Source: Alicyclobacillaceae bacterium I2511 | Lineage (GTDB): Bacteria > Bacillota > Bacilli > Alicyclobacillales > Alicyclobacillaceae | Direction of reading: 5' to 3' | Assembly (NCBI GenBank): GCA_003584005.1 | Contig: QXHL01000026.1 | Location: 1-37,458 of the forward strand | Length of the DNA: 37,458 nucleotides | Translations under genes and position numbers: made by a program | Notes under the pieces: generated by a model | The model's database searches: none | The model's input: only the letters and a program-made list of their open reading frames with translations | Told to the model about the DNA's origin: nothing | Shown: in pieces, positions 17,283 to 25,241 of the stretch | Position numbering within the stretch: the stretch's first letter is position 1 | Layout: each line of letters starts with the position of its first letter

Positions 17283-18674
17283 ATGGGCACGCTAATTCGC
17301 GGGGGCACGATTGTAACAGCCAGCGATATTCAGCGAGCGGACGTACTGATTGAGGGTGAGCAGGTTGTGGCGATTGCAGCGGACATTCCTGTGCAAGGTC
17401 ACCAGGTGGTAGAGGCAAAAGGCCGCTATGTTTTTCCTGGTGGGGTGGACCCACACACTCACTTGGATATGCCCTTTGGCGGTACGGTAACGGCTGACGA
17501 TTTTCGTACGGGCACTATGGCGGCGGCATTTGGCGGAACTACCACCGTGATTGACTTTGTTCTCCATGCGAAAGGCGACACTTTGAAAAACTCCTTGCAT
17601 GTGTGGCATGCCAAAGCGGAGGGCAAAGCCGCTATTGACTATGCTTTTCACGTGATGATTGGGGATCTCAGGGATGAAGTGATGGCAGAAATTCCACGTT
17701 TGGTGGAGGAAGAAGGCGTGACTTCTTTTAAACTTTTCATGGCTTATAAAAACAACCTCCAAGTGGATGATGAAACCCTGTTTCGCGCCTTACGGATGGC
17801 GGGTCAGGCTGGAGCTCTGGTGCAGGTGCACGCAGAGAATGGCGACGTAATAGATGTCTTGGTGAAAGAGGCGCTCGCCAATGGGCAAACAGAACCTAAG
17901 TACCACGCCTTGACTCGTCCGCCAGAAGCCGAGGGGGAGGCGACTGTTCGTGCGATTCATTTGGCGGAAATGGCGAAAGCCCCGCTTTATGTGGTCCACG
18001 TCACTTGTGCCCAGGCTGCTGATGCCATCAGTGATGCTAGAAAACGTGGACTTGCGGTGTATGGAGAAACGTGTCCACAGTATTTGGTTTGTGACAACAG
18101 CGACTATGAACGTCCAGACTTTGCAGGGGCTAAGTATGTGATGTCCCCCCCCCTGCGGGAGAAGTCTAACCAAGAAGTTTTATGGAATAAATTGAAAAAT
18201 GCAGAGTTGCAAGGGTTTGGTTCGGATCAGTGTTCCTTCAACTTAAAAGGCCAAAAGGAACTGGGCCGAGACGATTTTTCGCGCATTCCGAATGGTGCCC
18301 CAACGATTGAAGATAGAATGGGCATCTTATATCACTACGGGGTACAGGAAGGACGAATTGGACTAAATCGATTTGTTGCTCTCACAGCAACCAACAATGC
18401 GAAACTGTTTGGATTGTTTCCCCGCAAGGGGACGATTGCCATTGGCAGCGACGCAGATATTGTGATTTGGGATCCGACCGTGGAACGGACCCTCTCTGCA
18501 GCCACCCATCACATGAACGTAGACAACAATATTTTTGAAGGAATGACCGTCCGCGGTAAGGCAGAGAAGGTATTTGTTCGTGGGAAAATGGTGATTGATG
18601 GCGAGAAATTTGTCGGCACTGCTGGGTACGGACACTTTGTGCCGTGCGCAAAGTTTTCCCAAGTAGATTTGTAG
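17283..18674 (+). CDS. hydA: Dihydropyrimidinase (D-hydantoinase)
   Basis: This enzyme opens the ring of dihydrouracil or dihydrothymine to N-carbamoyl-beta-amino acids. It is a 463-aa cyclic amidohydrolase with a dimetal centre: H58 and H60 in DPHTHLD, the carboxylated lysine K150 in TSFKLFMAYK, H183 in VHAENGD, the next histidine in VVHVTCAQAA, and the aspartate in GFGSDQCSFN. The length and all ligands match active dihydropyrimidinases. AGGAGGGG lies 6 nt before the ATG. It follows preA closely and precedes the ureidopropionase, the order of the pathway. Hydantoin cleavage is also possible, as in other members. Confidence 0.94.
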   Translation: MGTLIRGGTIVTASDIQRADVLIEGEQVVAIAADIPVQGHQVVEAKGRYVFPGGVDPHTHLDMPFGGTVTADDFRTGTMAAAFGGTTTVIDFVLHAKGDTLKNSLHVWHAKAEGKAAIDYAFHVMIGDLRDEVMAEIPRLVEEEGVTSFKLFMAYKNNLQVDDETLFRALRMAGQAGALVQVHAENGDVIDVLVKEALANGQTEPKYHALTRPPEAEGEATVRAIHLAEMAKAPLYVVHVTCAQAADAISDARKRGLAVYGETCPQYLVCDNSDYERPDFAGAKYVMSPPLREKSNQEVLWNKLKNAELQGFGSDQCSFNLKGQKELGRDDFSRIPNGAPTIEDRMGILYHYGVQEGRIGLNRFVALTATNNAKLFGLFPRKGTIAIGSDADIVIWDPTVERTLSAATHHMNVDNNIFEGMTVRGKAEKVFVRGKMVIDGEKFVGTAGYGHFVPCAKFSQVDL

Positions 18675-18734
18675 CAGGGATGGATACAGGTTTCATTTTC
18701 AACTCAGGAATACGATAATAGGAGGGCTTCATCC

Positions 18735-19625
18735 ATGGATACAAACGTCACAATTGGGCTGATTCAAGCACATCACGATGTGGATGGCAATGAACCTGTG
18801 CAGGTGCACAAGCAGTCTGCAGTGGAAAAACATCTGTCGATGATTCGGGAGGCGGCGGCAAAAGGGGCACAAATTGTTTGTCTGCAGGAACTATTTTATG
18901 GTCCGTATTTTTGTACCGAGCAAAATCCCAAGTGGTATCAGGCCGCAGAGGCGGTTCCCGATGGGGAAACGGTTCACTTAATGCAGGATTTGGCGAAACA
19001 ACTGGGCGTGGTTTTGATTGTTCCCATTTATGAAGAGGAACAGCCTGGAGTTTATTACAATACTGCAGCTGTTCTTGATGCGGATGGCACGTTTTTAGGC
19101 AAGTACCGCAAGCAGCACTTGCCCCAGGTGCAGGCGGGTCCTGCTGGATGCGGTTTTTGGGAAAAGTATTATTTTAAGCCGGGTAATTTAGGCTATCCGG
19201 TGTTTGACACGGCCTATGCAAAAATTGGAGTGTACACTTGCTATGACCGCCACTTCCCCGAGGGGGCCCGGCTGCTGGGTCTCAACGGAGCGGAAATTGT
19301 GTTTAACCCGTCCGCCACGGTGGCAGGACTGTCAGAATACCTGTGGCGGTTGGAACAACCTGCCCATGCGGTGGCCAATGGCTACTATGTTGCGGCCATT
19401 AATCGGGTGGGTTGGGAGACCCCTTGGAACATGGGGGAGTTTTATGGGCAGGCCTACCTTGTCAATCCCAGGGGTGAGTTTGTTGCCATGGGAAGCCGTG
19501 ATAAGGATGAAGTGGTGATTGGACAAATGAACCGCGACTTGATCCGGGAGGTAAGGAATACCTGGCAATTTTATCGGGATCGCCGACCTGAAACGTACCA
19601 AGATATGGTGGAATTACTTCCATAG
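18735..19625 (+). CDS. Beta-ureidopropionase / N-carbamoyl amidase (nitrilase superfamily)
   Basis: This enzyme removes the carbamoyl group from N-carbamoyl-beta-alanine, giving beta-alanine, CO2 and ammonia. The 296-aa protein has the triad E52 (LQELFYGPYF), K126 (YRKQHLPQV) and C169 (VYTCYDRHFPEGAR). The CYDRHFPE context and the FYGPYFC stretch are characteristic of the ureidopropionase/N-carbamoylputrescine amidase branch. Its place directly after dihydropyrimidinase selects ureidopropionase over polyamine metabolism. The ribosome site AATAGGAGGG lies upstream of ATG 18735. The 60-nt gap to hydA shows no terminator. Confidence 0.92.
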   Translation: MDTNVTIGLIQAHHDVDGNEPVQVHKQSAVEKHLSMIREAAAKGAQIVCLQELFYGPYFCTEQNPKWYQAAEAVPDGETVHLMQDLAKQLGVVLIVPIYEEEQPGVYYNTAAVLDADGTFLGKYRKQHLPQVQAGPAGCGFWEKYYFKPGNLGYPVFDTAYAKIGVYTCYDRHFPEGARLLGLNGAEIVFNPSATVAGLSEYLWRLEQPAHAVANGYYVAAINRVGWETPWNMGEFYGQAYLVNPRGEFVAMGSRDKDEVVIGQMNRDLIREVRNTWQFYRDRRPETYQDMVELLP

Positions 19626-19644
19626 TTCATGATGGAGTGTGACA

Positions 19645-19678
19645 GACTGGGACAGGGGTGTATGGGCCTGTCTCAGTC
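19645..19678 (+). other. Hairpin between ureidopropionase and permease genes
   Basis: GACTGGGACAGG (19645-19656) and CCTGTCTCAGTC (19667-19678) pair over 12 positions with one G-U and a 10-nt loop. No T tract follows. It may protect the upstream mRNA or set a lower permease level. Confidence 0.5.
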
Positions 19679-19712
19679 GACCGTCCCTCTCTGAGAAGAA
19701 GGAGGTATTGGC

Positions 19713-21218
19713 ATGGCATCACAGGTCCAACACGAGGACATCGTCACACTCACAGATGCCGCGGTTCCAAAAGTGAGTGGTAATCTGTCTCTTTGGAATG
19801 AGGATCTTCGGCCCTGTACATTGAAGGAGCATTCCTGGCCGGGTCCAAAATTTGCTGCCTTATGGATTGGCATGTCCCTGTGCTTGCCAACATATTCGTT
19901 GGCAAGCGGTATGATTGTACTTGGAATGAACTGGTGGGAGTCGGTAATGACGATTTTCATCGGCAGTGTTGTGGTGTTAATCCCAATTTTACTGGTGTCT
20001 CATGCAGGGACTAAATTTGGCATCCCCTATCCGGTTTTTGCTCGACTATGGTTTGGTAACCGTGGGGCGCATATTCCAGCATTGGCCCGTGCGCTAATCG
20101 CCTCTGGCTGGTTTGGCATTAATGCCTGGTTTGGGGGTCAAGCTTTGGATGCCATCCTAGGTCGTATCGTCCCCGGGTGGAATGGGATTGGCGTTCACTT
20201 GGCCCTTTCATTTATCCTCTTTTGGGTCATCAACGTTTTGATTTCCATGCGCGGACCACAGGCCATTGGGCGGTTGGCAACCATTGCGGCACCCACCTTG
20301 GCAGTGGGTGCGATAGTGTTATTGATTTGGGCGGCGACACATGCAGGCGGATTTGGCCCCATGCTGGCAGCTCCAGCAAAAATTCATGGTGCTCGCTTCT
20401 GGGCCGTCTTTTATCCGTCTGTCATTGGCGTGATTGCCTTTTGGGCCACCATGGCACTCAACATTCCTGACTACACCCGCTACGCGAAAACCCAGAAGGG
20501 ACAACTGCTGGCACAGACTTTATCGATGCCAATTACGATGGCGGTGTTCTCGTTTATTGGTATTGCGGTAACCTCTGCTACTGTGATTCTTTATGGACAG
20601 GCTTTATGGAATCCTGTCGAGCTTATTTTAAAGTTCCCCACACTTTTTGTCATTATTGCAGGTGCCGTTGTGATTTTGTCCTCTGTTACCATTAATGTGG
20701 GTGCCAACGTGATGGCTCCCGCCCGTGCCTTTGAAAACCTCTGGCCACGACGAATTACTTTTGCCATTGGGGCAATCATTACAGGAATTTTAGCGCTTGC
20801 CATGCAACCCTGGTATGTATTATCGGCATTTGGCAATTACATTTTTACTTGGTTGGGTACGTATGGAGCGCTGCTTGGTCCATTTGACGGCATTGCGATT
20901 GCCGACTATTGGCTGGTCCGTAGACGGCAGTTAGATTTGCAACAGCTCTATACGGTGGGAGGGCGATATGATTACTCGCGAGGGTTTAACTTGCGGGCCA
21001 TTGGCGCCTTACTCATTGGTTGGGCAATTTCATTGCTCGGGCTGACCAGCCCTAAATTGCACTTTTTGTGGAGTGGTGGGTGGCTGTTTGGACTTTTGGG
21101 TGGACTGCTTGCTTACTGGTGGTTGATGCGCAACGAACAATCTGTTTTATCTAACGACGATTACCGTAGATTAATGGTTGAAGACCGACCCATTAAAACC
21201 ACAGGGGAATCTGTCTAA
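19713..21218 (+). CDS. NCS1-family nucleobase (probable uracil/thymine) permease
   Basis: This is a 501-aa integral membrane protein with about 12 hydrophobic segments. NCS1 features include the N-terminal SLWNEDLRPC followed by WPGPKFAALWIGM, the PYPVFARLWFGNRGAHIPALARA loop (about residues 108-130), and SGWFGINAWFGGQAL in the substrate helix. NCS1 carriers take up uracil, hydantoins, allantoin, cytosine or thiamine precursors by cation symport. Being the last gene of the reductive pyrimidine locus, it most likely brings in uracil, thymine or a dihydropyrimidine. GAAGGAGG lies before ATG 19713. A bidirectional terminator follows. Confidence 0.92.
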   Translation: MASQVQHEDIVTLTDAAVPKVSGNLSLWNEDLRPCTLKEHSWPGPKFAALWIGMSLCLPTYSLASGMIVLGMNWWESVMTIFIGSVVVLIPILLVSHAGTKFGIPYPVFARLWFGNRGAHIPALARALIASGWFGINAWFGGQALDAILGRIVPGWNGIGVHLALSFILFWVINVLISMRGPQAIGRLATIAAPTLAVGAIVLLIWAATHAGGFGPMLAAPAKIHGARFWAVFYPSVIGVIAFWATMALNIPDYTRYAKTQKGQLLAQTLSMPITMAVFSFIGIAVTSATVILYGQALWNPVELILKFPTLFVIIAGAVVILSSVTINVGANVMAPARAFENLWPRRITFAIGAIITGILALAMQPWYVLSAFGNYIFTWLGTYGALLGPFDGIAIADYWLVRRRQLDLQQLYTVGGRYDYSRGFNLRAIGALLIGWAISLLGLTSPKLHFLWSGGWLFGLLGGLLAYWWLMRNEQSVLSNDDYRRLMVEDRPIKTTGESV

Positions 21219-21254
21219 CACCTCTTTCTTACCCAGTAGTCAGGTGAAAATTAG

Positions 21255-21293
21255 AAATGAGGTCGGTCCCGCTGCATGGGTCCGACCTCATTT
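21255..21293. terminator. Bidirectional terminator after the permease
   Basis: AAATGAGGTCGG (21255-21266) pairs perfectly with CCGACCTCATTT (21282-21293), 12 bp, with T-rich ends on both strands. It separates the plus-strand pyrimidine locus from the minus-strand CBS gene. Confidence 0.7.
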
Positions 21294-21334
21294 GTGGCTG
21301 GGAATAATTGAAGCTACTGGTTTCCACCGCACAG

Positions 21335-21817
21335 TTACCTATTGGACATCAAATATTTAGAAACCACCTTGTGAATTACATCGCCGCGGCTAATAATACC
21401 AATCAAACGACCCTCTTTGATTACGGGGACTTTTTTTATTTTGCGTTGGCTGAGAATGCGTGCCACTTGTTCCAACGGCTCATCTGCTTGCACACAGATG
21501 ACACGACGCACGCCAGCGTCTAAGGCACGGCGTTGGCAAAACTCGTGAAACTTTGTGGCAAAGCTGTCGTCTTCGCCAATGGCCTCTAAAAAGGGAAACA
21601 TATAAAAGCCACTATCAAAGCCATGAAAGCCGTGATATTGCTGGGCAAACGCCCGCATCACATCGCCATCACTGATATATCCGACAATCTTGTTATCCTG
21701 CACCACAATGGGCACACCACTAATTCGGTACTCCACAAATTTGCGCAAGACGGTCTCTACGTTTTCTGTGTCTGTCACAGTGATGACTGAATGAATCATA
21801 ATGTCTTCGGCATTCAT
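21335..21817 (-). CDS. Tandem CBS-domain protein (copy 1)
   Basis: This 160-aa soluble protein is made of two CBS motifs (about residues 5-60 and 92-155) with a linker of about 30 residues. Typical marks are DIMIHSVITV and GYISDGDVMRAF in the first, and KKVPVIKEG and GIISRGDVIHKVV in the second. CBS pairs bind adenine nucleotides and act as energy or ligand sensors. There is no effector domain, so a partner is expected. ATG 21817 is 7 nt after GAGGTG; an ATG 6 nt upstream is too close to it. A paralogue with about 60% identity and no gaps lies on the other strand at 28584. Confidence 0.88.
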   Translation of the reverse strand: MNAEDIMIHSVITVTDTENVETVLRKFVEYRISGVPIVVQDNKIVGYISDGDVMRAFAQQYHGFHGFDSGFYMFPFLEAIGEDDSFATKFHEFCQRRALDAGVRRVICVQADEPLEQVARILSQRKIKKVPVIKEGRLIGIISRGDVIHKVVSKYLMSNR

Positions 21818-21914
21818 CTGCATACACCTCATTTCAAATGATGTATTTCTGATGAAGAGAGGAGGCCCCCCATGGGCTATGTGCTGAGAATAGAGGATTA
21901 GACCAAAGGACTGG

Positions 21915-23102
21915 TTAGACCGAATGGATGTCCACTGCGAGTCTTTCTGGGTTTTGACGTAAAGCGGTACGTAAGATTCCGCCTTGAACCAAGAGGGCCC
22001 CGACCCCCAAGAGAACCACTGCGCCCGCAATAAAAAAGGGAACGGTCATGCCAATGGTTTGCCCAATCCAGCCGGAGAGAGCCGGGGCAATGGCGGCTCC
22101 CGACCAGCGGAGAAAATTATAGGCCCCAGAAGCCAATGAGCGGGGAAAGGTGGAGACTTCCATAGCAAGTGTGGTAAATAGGGCATTGGAAATTCCACAG
22201 AACAATCCTGAGGCCACAATGAGGAACAATAACTCCTGGGGGTTAGCAAGGCCTGCTAAGCCCATGAGAATCACTAACCCTGCCAAGTTGAGGGTTAGCA
22301 ATGTGACAGGGTGAATGCGGCGTGTGAGCACATTGACCAGAAACACGGATGCGAACGCAACTAAAATGCCCCAGGCAAAATAGACGAGACCGAGCGTCAT
22401 TGCTGAGATATGGGGCAATGTTAGCGGAGAATAGGCCAAAATAGTGAAGAATGCGTAACTGTAACTCATGCCAATTAGCGCATTTGTGAGCACGGTACGA
22501 TGTCCGAGTGCGTGAAAAATGTCGCGCGCTGTACGGGGTTTTTCCCGCTGGGGCGGTTCCACCACAGAGGTTAAGGTGAACAAAAAGCCAACTGCCATGA
22601 GGGTTGCCGTACCAAAAAACGGATAGCGCCAGGATGCGGATCCTAAGAATCCCCCTAAGAGAGGACCAGAAGCAATTCCCAATCCCAGTGCGGCTTCATA
22701 CAGTGTGATGGCCATGCTGGTGCGTCCCGCAGATAAGCCGACGATGAGAGACAGCGCAGTGGAAGTGAAAAATGCATTTCCTAGCCCCCAGCCTCCACGA
22801 AACACGGCCAGCATCCCAATGCTGGGAGAGAGGCCTGAGGCCGTGGCAAAAATGACGACCAATCCCAGCCCTAATAACATCGTTTTTTTACTGCCAAGGC
22901 GGGTGCCGACAACCCCAGAGATGAGCATGGCGATGGCCATGATGGCGATATAACTGGTGAACAACCATTCTATCTGGGCCGGGGTAGCCCCCATCTTTTG
23001 ACCGATGAGGGGCAGAATGGGATCTACAACCCCAATACCCATAAAGGCCACAAATGTTGCAAACGCCGTAGCCCATACGGCTGCAGGGAACCGAAAATTC
23101 AA
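21915..23102 (-). CDS. MFS efflux transporter (DHA1-type)
   Basis: This 395-aa major facilitator has about 12 membrane segments. An early motif GVVDPILPLIGQKMGA follows helix 1, and GTRLGSKKTM is the loop 2-3 motif A. A hydrophilic central loop near EPPQREKPRTA separates the two halves. These features match small-molecule/drug efflux carriers. It starts with TTG, overlapping the stop of the merR gene by 4 nt (TTGA), with GAGGTGAG upstream; translation is therefore coupled to the regulator. A MerR-MFS operon of this kind usually means drug-induced efflux, with the regulator sensing the exported compound (inference). Confidence 0.88.
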   Translation of the reverse strand: MNFRFPAAVWATAFATFVAFMGIGVVDPILPLIGQKMGATPAQIEWLFTSYIAIMAIAMLISGVVGTRLGSKKTMLLGLGLVVIFATASGLSPSIGMLAVFRGGWGLGNAFFTSTALSLIVGLSAGRTSMAITLYEAALGLGIASGPLLGGFLGSASWRYPFFGTATLMAVGFLFTLTSVVEPPQREKPRTARDIFHALGHRTVLTNALIGMSYSYAFFTILAYSPLTLPHISAMTLGLVYFAWGILVAFASVFLVNVLTRRIHPVTLLTLNLAGLVILMGLAGLANPQELLFLIVASGLFCGISNALFTTLAMEVSTFPRSLASGAYNFLRWSGAAIAPALSGWIGQTIGMTVPFFIAGAVVLLGVGALLVQGGILRTALRQNPERLAVDIHSV

Positions 23103-23554
23103 CAGGACTCACCTCGCGTGTGTGATTGGGTGGATAGCGCCTGGTATCGGGCCAGTTTTTCTTCCAGATCTTGTTGGAGGTTTTGAAGACCAATCAGGCG
23201 CTGACGAACCCGCGTGAGTTGATTGATGGTGAGAGTGGTAGCCTCTTCCAGCAAGGCTTGGCGATTGAGGGCAGAATTGCTGTGATGATAACGATTGCGG
23301 AGTGTCGCCACTTGATCTTCCAAAGCCAAGACCGCCCGGATATCTTCTAAGGACCAGTCTAGTAGGGATTGAAGTTGTTGAATGCGCTCAACCCGCGGAA
23401 TCAGGTCTGGAGAATACCGCCGCATCGTCCGGACTTGGCGAGTGGGGGTGGGCAAAAGACCTCTTTCTTCATAAAAGCGGAGGGTGCGTGGGGTGACTCC
23501 GCACGCGGCCGCAAATTGACCAATGCGGAGAGACTCTGCCATGTGTGGAGACAT
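23099..23554 (-). CDS. MerR-family transcriptional regulator
   Basis: This is a 151-aa MerR protein. The winged-helix DNA-binding domain spans residues 8-75 with the signature IGQFAAACGVTPRTLRFYEERGLLP. Residues 85-140 form a long coiled-coil dimerisation helix, and the tail is short. No metal-binding cysteines are visible (one Cys is in the DNA-binding domain and one is the last residue), so an organic ligand is more likely than a metal. It is expected to regulate its own operon with the MFS carrier. An alternative start is the ATG four codons downstream. A consensus-like promoter with a palindrome at the start point lies just upstream. Confidence 0.88.
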   Translation of the reverse strand: MSPHMAESLRIGQFAAACGVTPRTLRFYEERGLLPTPTRQVRTMRRYSPDLIPRVERIQQLQSLLDWSLEDIRAVLALEDQVATLRNRYHHSNSALNRQALLEEATTLTINQLTRVRQRLIGLQNLQQDLEEKLARYQALSTQSHTRGESC

Positions 23555-23581
23555 CCAATCATCTTCTTCAACATAATTTTT

Positions 23582-23622
23582 ACGTGCACGTTAATTATGA
23601 TTAGAAAAATTGTCTTTGTCAA
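23582..23622 (-). promoter_or_regulatory. merR-MFS promoter with ACGTGCACGT palindrome
   Basis: On the minus strand TTGACA (23622-23617) is followed after 17 nt by CATAAT (23599-23594). Two bases later comes the perfect 10-bp palindrome ACGTGCACGT (23591-23582), which covers the expected transcription start. A palindrome there suggests repression rather than the usual MerR spacer-twisting mode. Confidence 0.55.
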
Positions 23623-23649
23623 GAAAAGATCACCGGTGCAGAAGCCCAT

Positions 23650-23670
23650 GCCGCAAACATCGATTGCGGC
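23650..23670 (-). terminator. Short hairpin after the HxlR gene
   Basis: GCCGCAA and TTGCGGC form a 7-bp perfect stem with a 7-nt loop just downstream of the HxlR stop. There is no T tract, so termination would be weak. Confidence 0.3.
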
Positions 23671-23679
23671 TAAGTCATC

Positions 23680-24111
23680 TCAGTGGTTCTGAAAATTAGG
23701 CAAAGTTTTTCTTGCTTCCGCTTTTCCGTCTGTGCCGGGTGTTGAACTGGGTGACAGCAACAACTCGTCCTCGCATAGATCGGGGGCGACGTTGGGCCCA
23801 GGCCCAGGCATCCACCGCTCACCAAATGCCTGCAGAGCTTTAAGCACTGGAATTAATGCAACACCCTTCTCAGTCAATGAATACTCCACACGTGGGGGCC
23901 GTTCTGCATAAACTTGACGAACTAAGACTTGATTGTGAACCAACAATTTCAGTCGTTCTGTTAAGGTACGAGGATTGATTCCCGACTCAGCCAATTGTGT
24001 AAAGCGGAGCGGGCCTGCCATCAAGTCACGGATAATCATAATGGTATACACGTCGGCAAATACCATGGCTGTTCGTTGAATGGGGCAAGGTATTTCTCTC
24101 CAGGACCGCAT
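23680..24111 (-). CDS. HxlR-family transcriptional regulator
   Basis: This is a 143-aa winged-helix protein of the HxlR family. The core (about residues 5-100) has the CPI motif near the N terminus (a cysteine that is redox- or electrophile-sensitive in some members), FADVYTIMIIRDLMAGPLRF, the recognition region INPRTLTERLKLLVHNQVLVR, and the wing PPRVEYSLTEKG. The C-terminal 40 residues are Pro/Ser/Asp-rich and probably disordered. ATG 24111 follows TGGAGGA; an ATG at 24126 overlaps that site. It may have controlled the broken efflux genes upstream on the same strand, or the ABC exporter. A TATAGTATA dyad about 100 nt upstream is a possible binding site. Confidence 0.85.
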   Translation of the reverse strand: MRSWREIPCPIQRTAMVFADVYTIMIIRDLMAGPLRFTQLAESGINPRTLTERLKLLVHNQVLVRQVYAERPPRVEYSLTEKGVALIPVLKALQAFGERWMPGPGPNVAPDLCEDELLLSPSSTPGTDGKAEARKTLPNFQNH

Positions 24112-24759
24112 GGATGTATCCTCCATTGACCCCCCCCCATTTTTTCACACACCGTTATTTTATGAATTTCAGTGGTGATGTGTAGGGGGGTGCCCAGGTT
24201 TCATCATGGCTATAGTATACCAAATTGCGCTGATATGGAGGGTCGAGCAAGTTCGTTCTTAACGGCGGAGAGAAAGTTGCTCCACCGCTAGGTACCAACG
24301 CAAATTTAATTTGTTCGGCATCATTAGGGAGTGCTGGCGTGATGAGAAAACGTGCTGTCAAACTCAAACCCCCACCTGTCCGAAGAATTGGGGAGACCTC
24401 CTTAGTGTACAGGGGGGCTGATTTTTCGATTCTGGAAATAAGAGTTCCCCAGTCGCTAAATCCTCAAATAACGAGGGATGAAACGCAAATAAGGGTGTGA
24501 AAGTCGTCTATTGTGCGTTTTCCCCCGTGTTTGCACCGATTTTGTTGAAATAAGGGCCTGGCGGACGCCTATTTATGCGAAACGTGGCTTGAAAAGGCAC
24601 ATAAGCGACCTGTGGCCCCTTATTTGAGACCGGCGAATCCGTTCCCAAGAGAATCTCAGTTGGAGAGTATAATTTGCAGAAGAAACCCCTATAGGGAATG
24701 TGAATGTCCCAGGACATCGTGAGCGAAGCATGAAGCCATCCCATCAGAAAAGGCACCAC
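24112..24759. other. Degenerate non-coding stretch
   Basis: No gene can be supported here. Short minus-strand open frames (24155-24367 and 24508-24759) match nothing I recognise. The word AAATAA(G) recurs at about 24437, 24466, 24488 and 24548, with an inverted copy near 24619. It reads as decayed sequence downstream of the ABC ATPase fragment. Confidence 0.4.
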
Positions 24760-25070
24760 TCATAGGCCTACAGATAAAATCGACACCCTATAGGCCGCAC
24801 GTTGCTCTCCTACACGCAGGGCCACATTGGTCACCGTAGCCCGCCATTCATTGCCGACCAGGATGTGTAATTGGGCATCGCGCGGCAATATCGGTATGCC
24901 AATTTTATCCGGATCAGCGTCGGATAGCATTAACCGAACCGTTGAGAGATCTTGACCACCCAAGTTATTTGAATCCCCCACGGACACCAGGTGCCCGCCC
25001 TGAATGATGGCCACACGGTCACAAATACGCTGGGATTCGGCCAAATGGACGCTTTGCGTTCTTCATCCAA
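24760..25070 (-). pseudogene. ABC transporter ATPase fragment (C-terminal part)
   Basis: The frame reads HLAESQRICDRVAIIQGGHL followed by VSVGD, which is the H-loop and post-H-loop region of a drug/lipid-export type ABC ATPase (compare THxMEEAExLCDRVAII). Walker A, the signature motif and Walker B are all missing: upstream of about 25070 the frame is lost to stops and shifts. Roughly 95 codons of tail remain. An ATG overlaps its TGA stop, the usual arrangement before a permease gene, but no permease follows. It is a remnant, probably of the same efflux cluster as the broken MFS gene. Confidence 0.6.
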
Positions 25071-25241
25071 ATCCGCTGCCAATATGAACACTCCTTGTCT
25101 GCACAGTCCAAGTTCTTCGGGAAAGGGTACCGCAAGGGGTCCAAGTTCCTTGATCCCTGAATGGGACAGGTTCACACGAAAACCTTAGGACAGGAGGGTT
25201 GGCATGGGCGAGCGTTGATCCCACTTGACGGTAAAGTCTCT

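Noticed and set aside
24155-24367. 70-codon minus-strand frame upstream of the HxlR gene
   Set aside because: No recognisable domain, TTG start with a weak ribosome site, and it lies in a stretch that otherwise looks decayed.
24930-25175. Minus-strand frame containing GPLAVPFPEELG before the ABC ATPase fragment
   Set aside because: It looks protein-like in part, but I could not assign a family, and it shifts into the ATPase frame; not strong enough to list as a gene.
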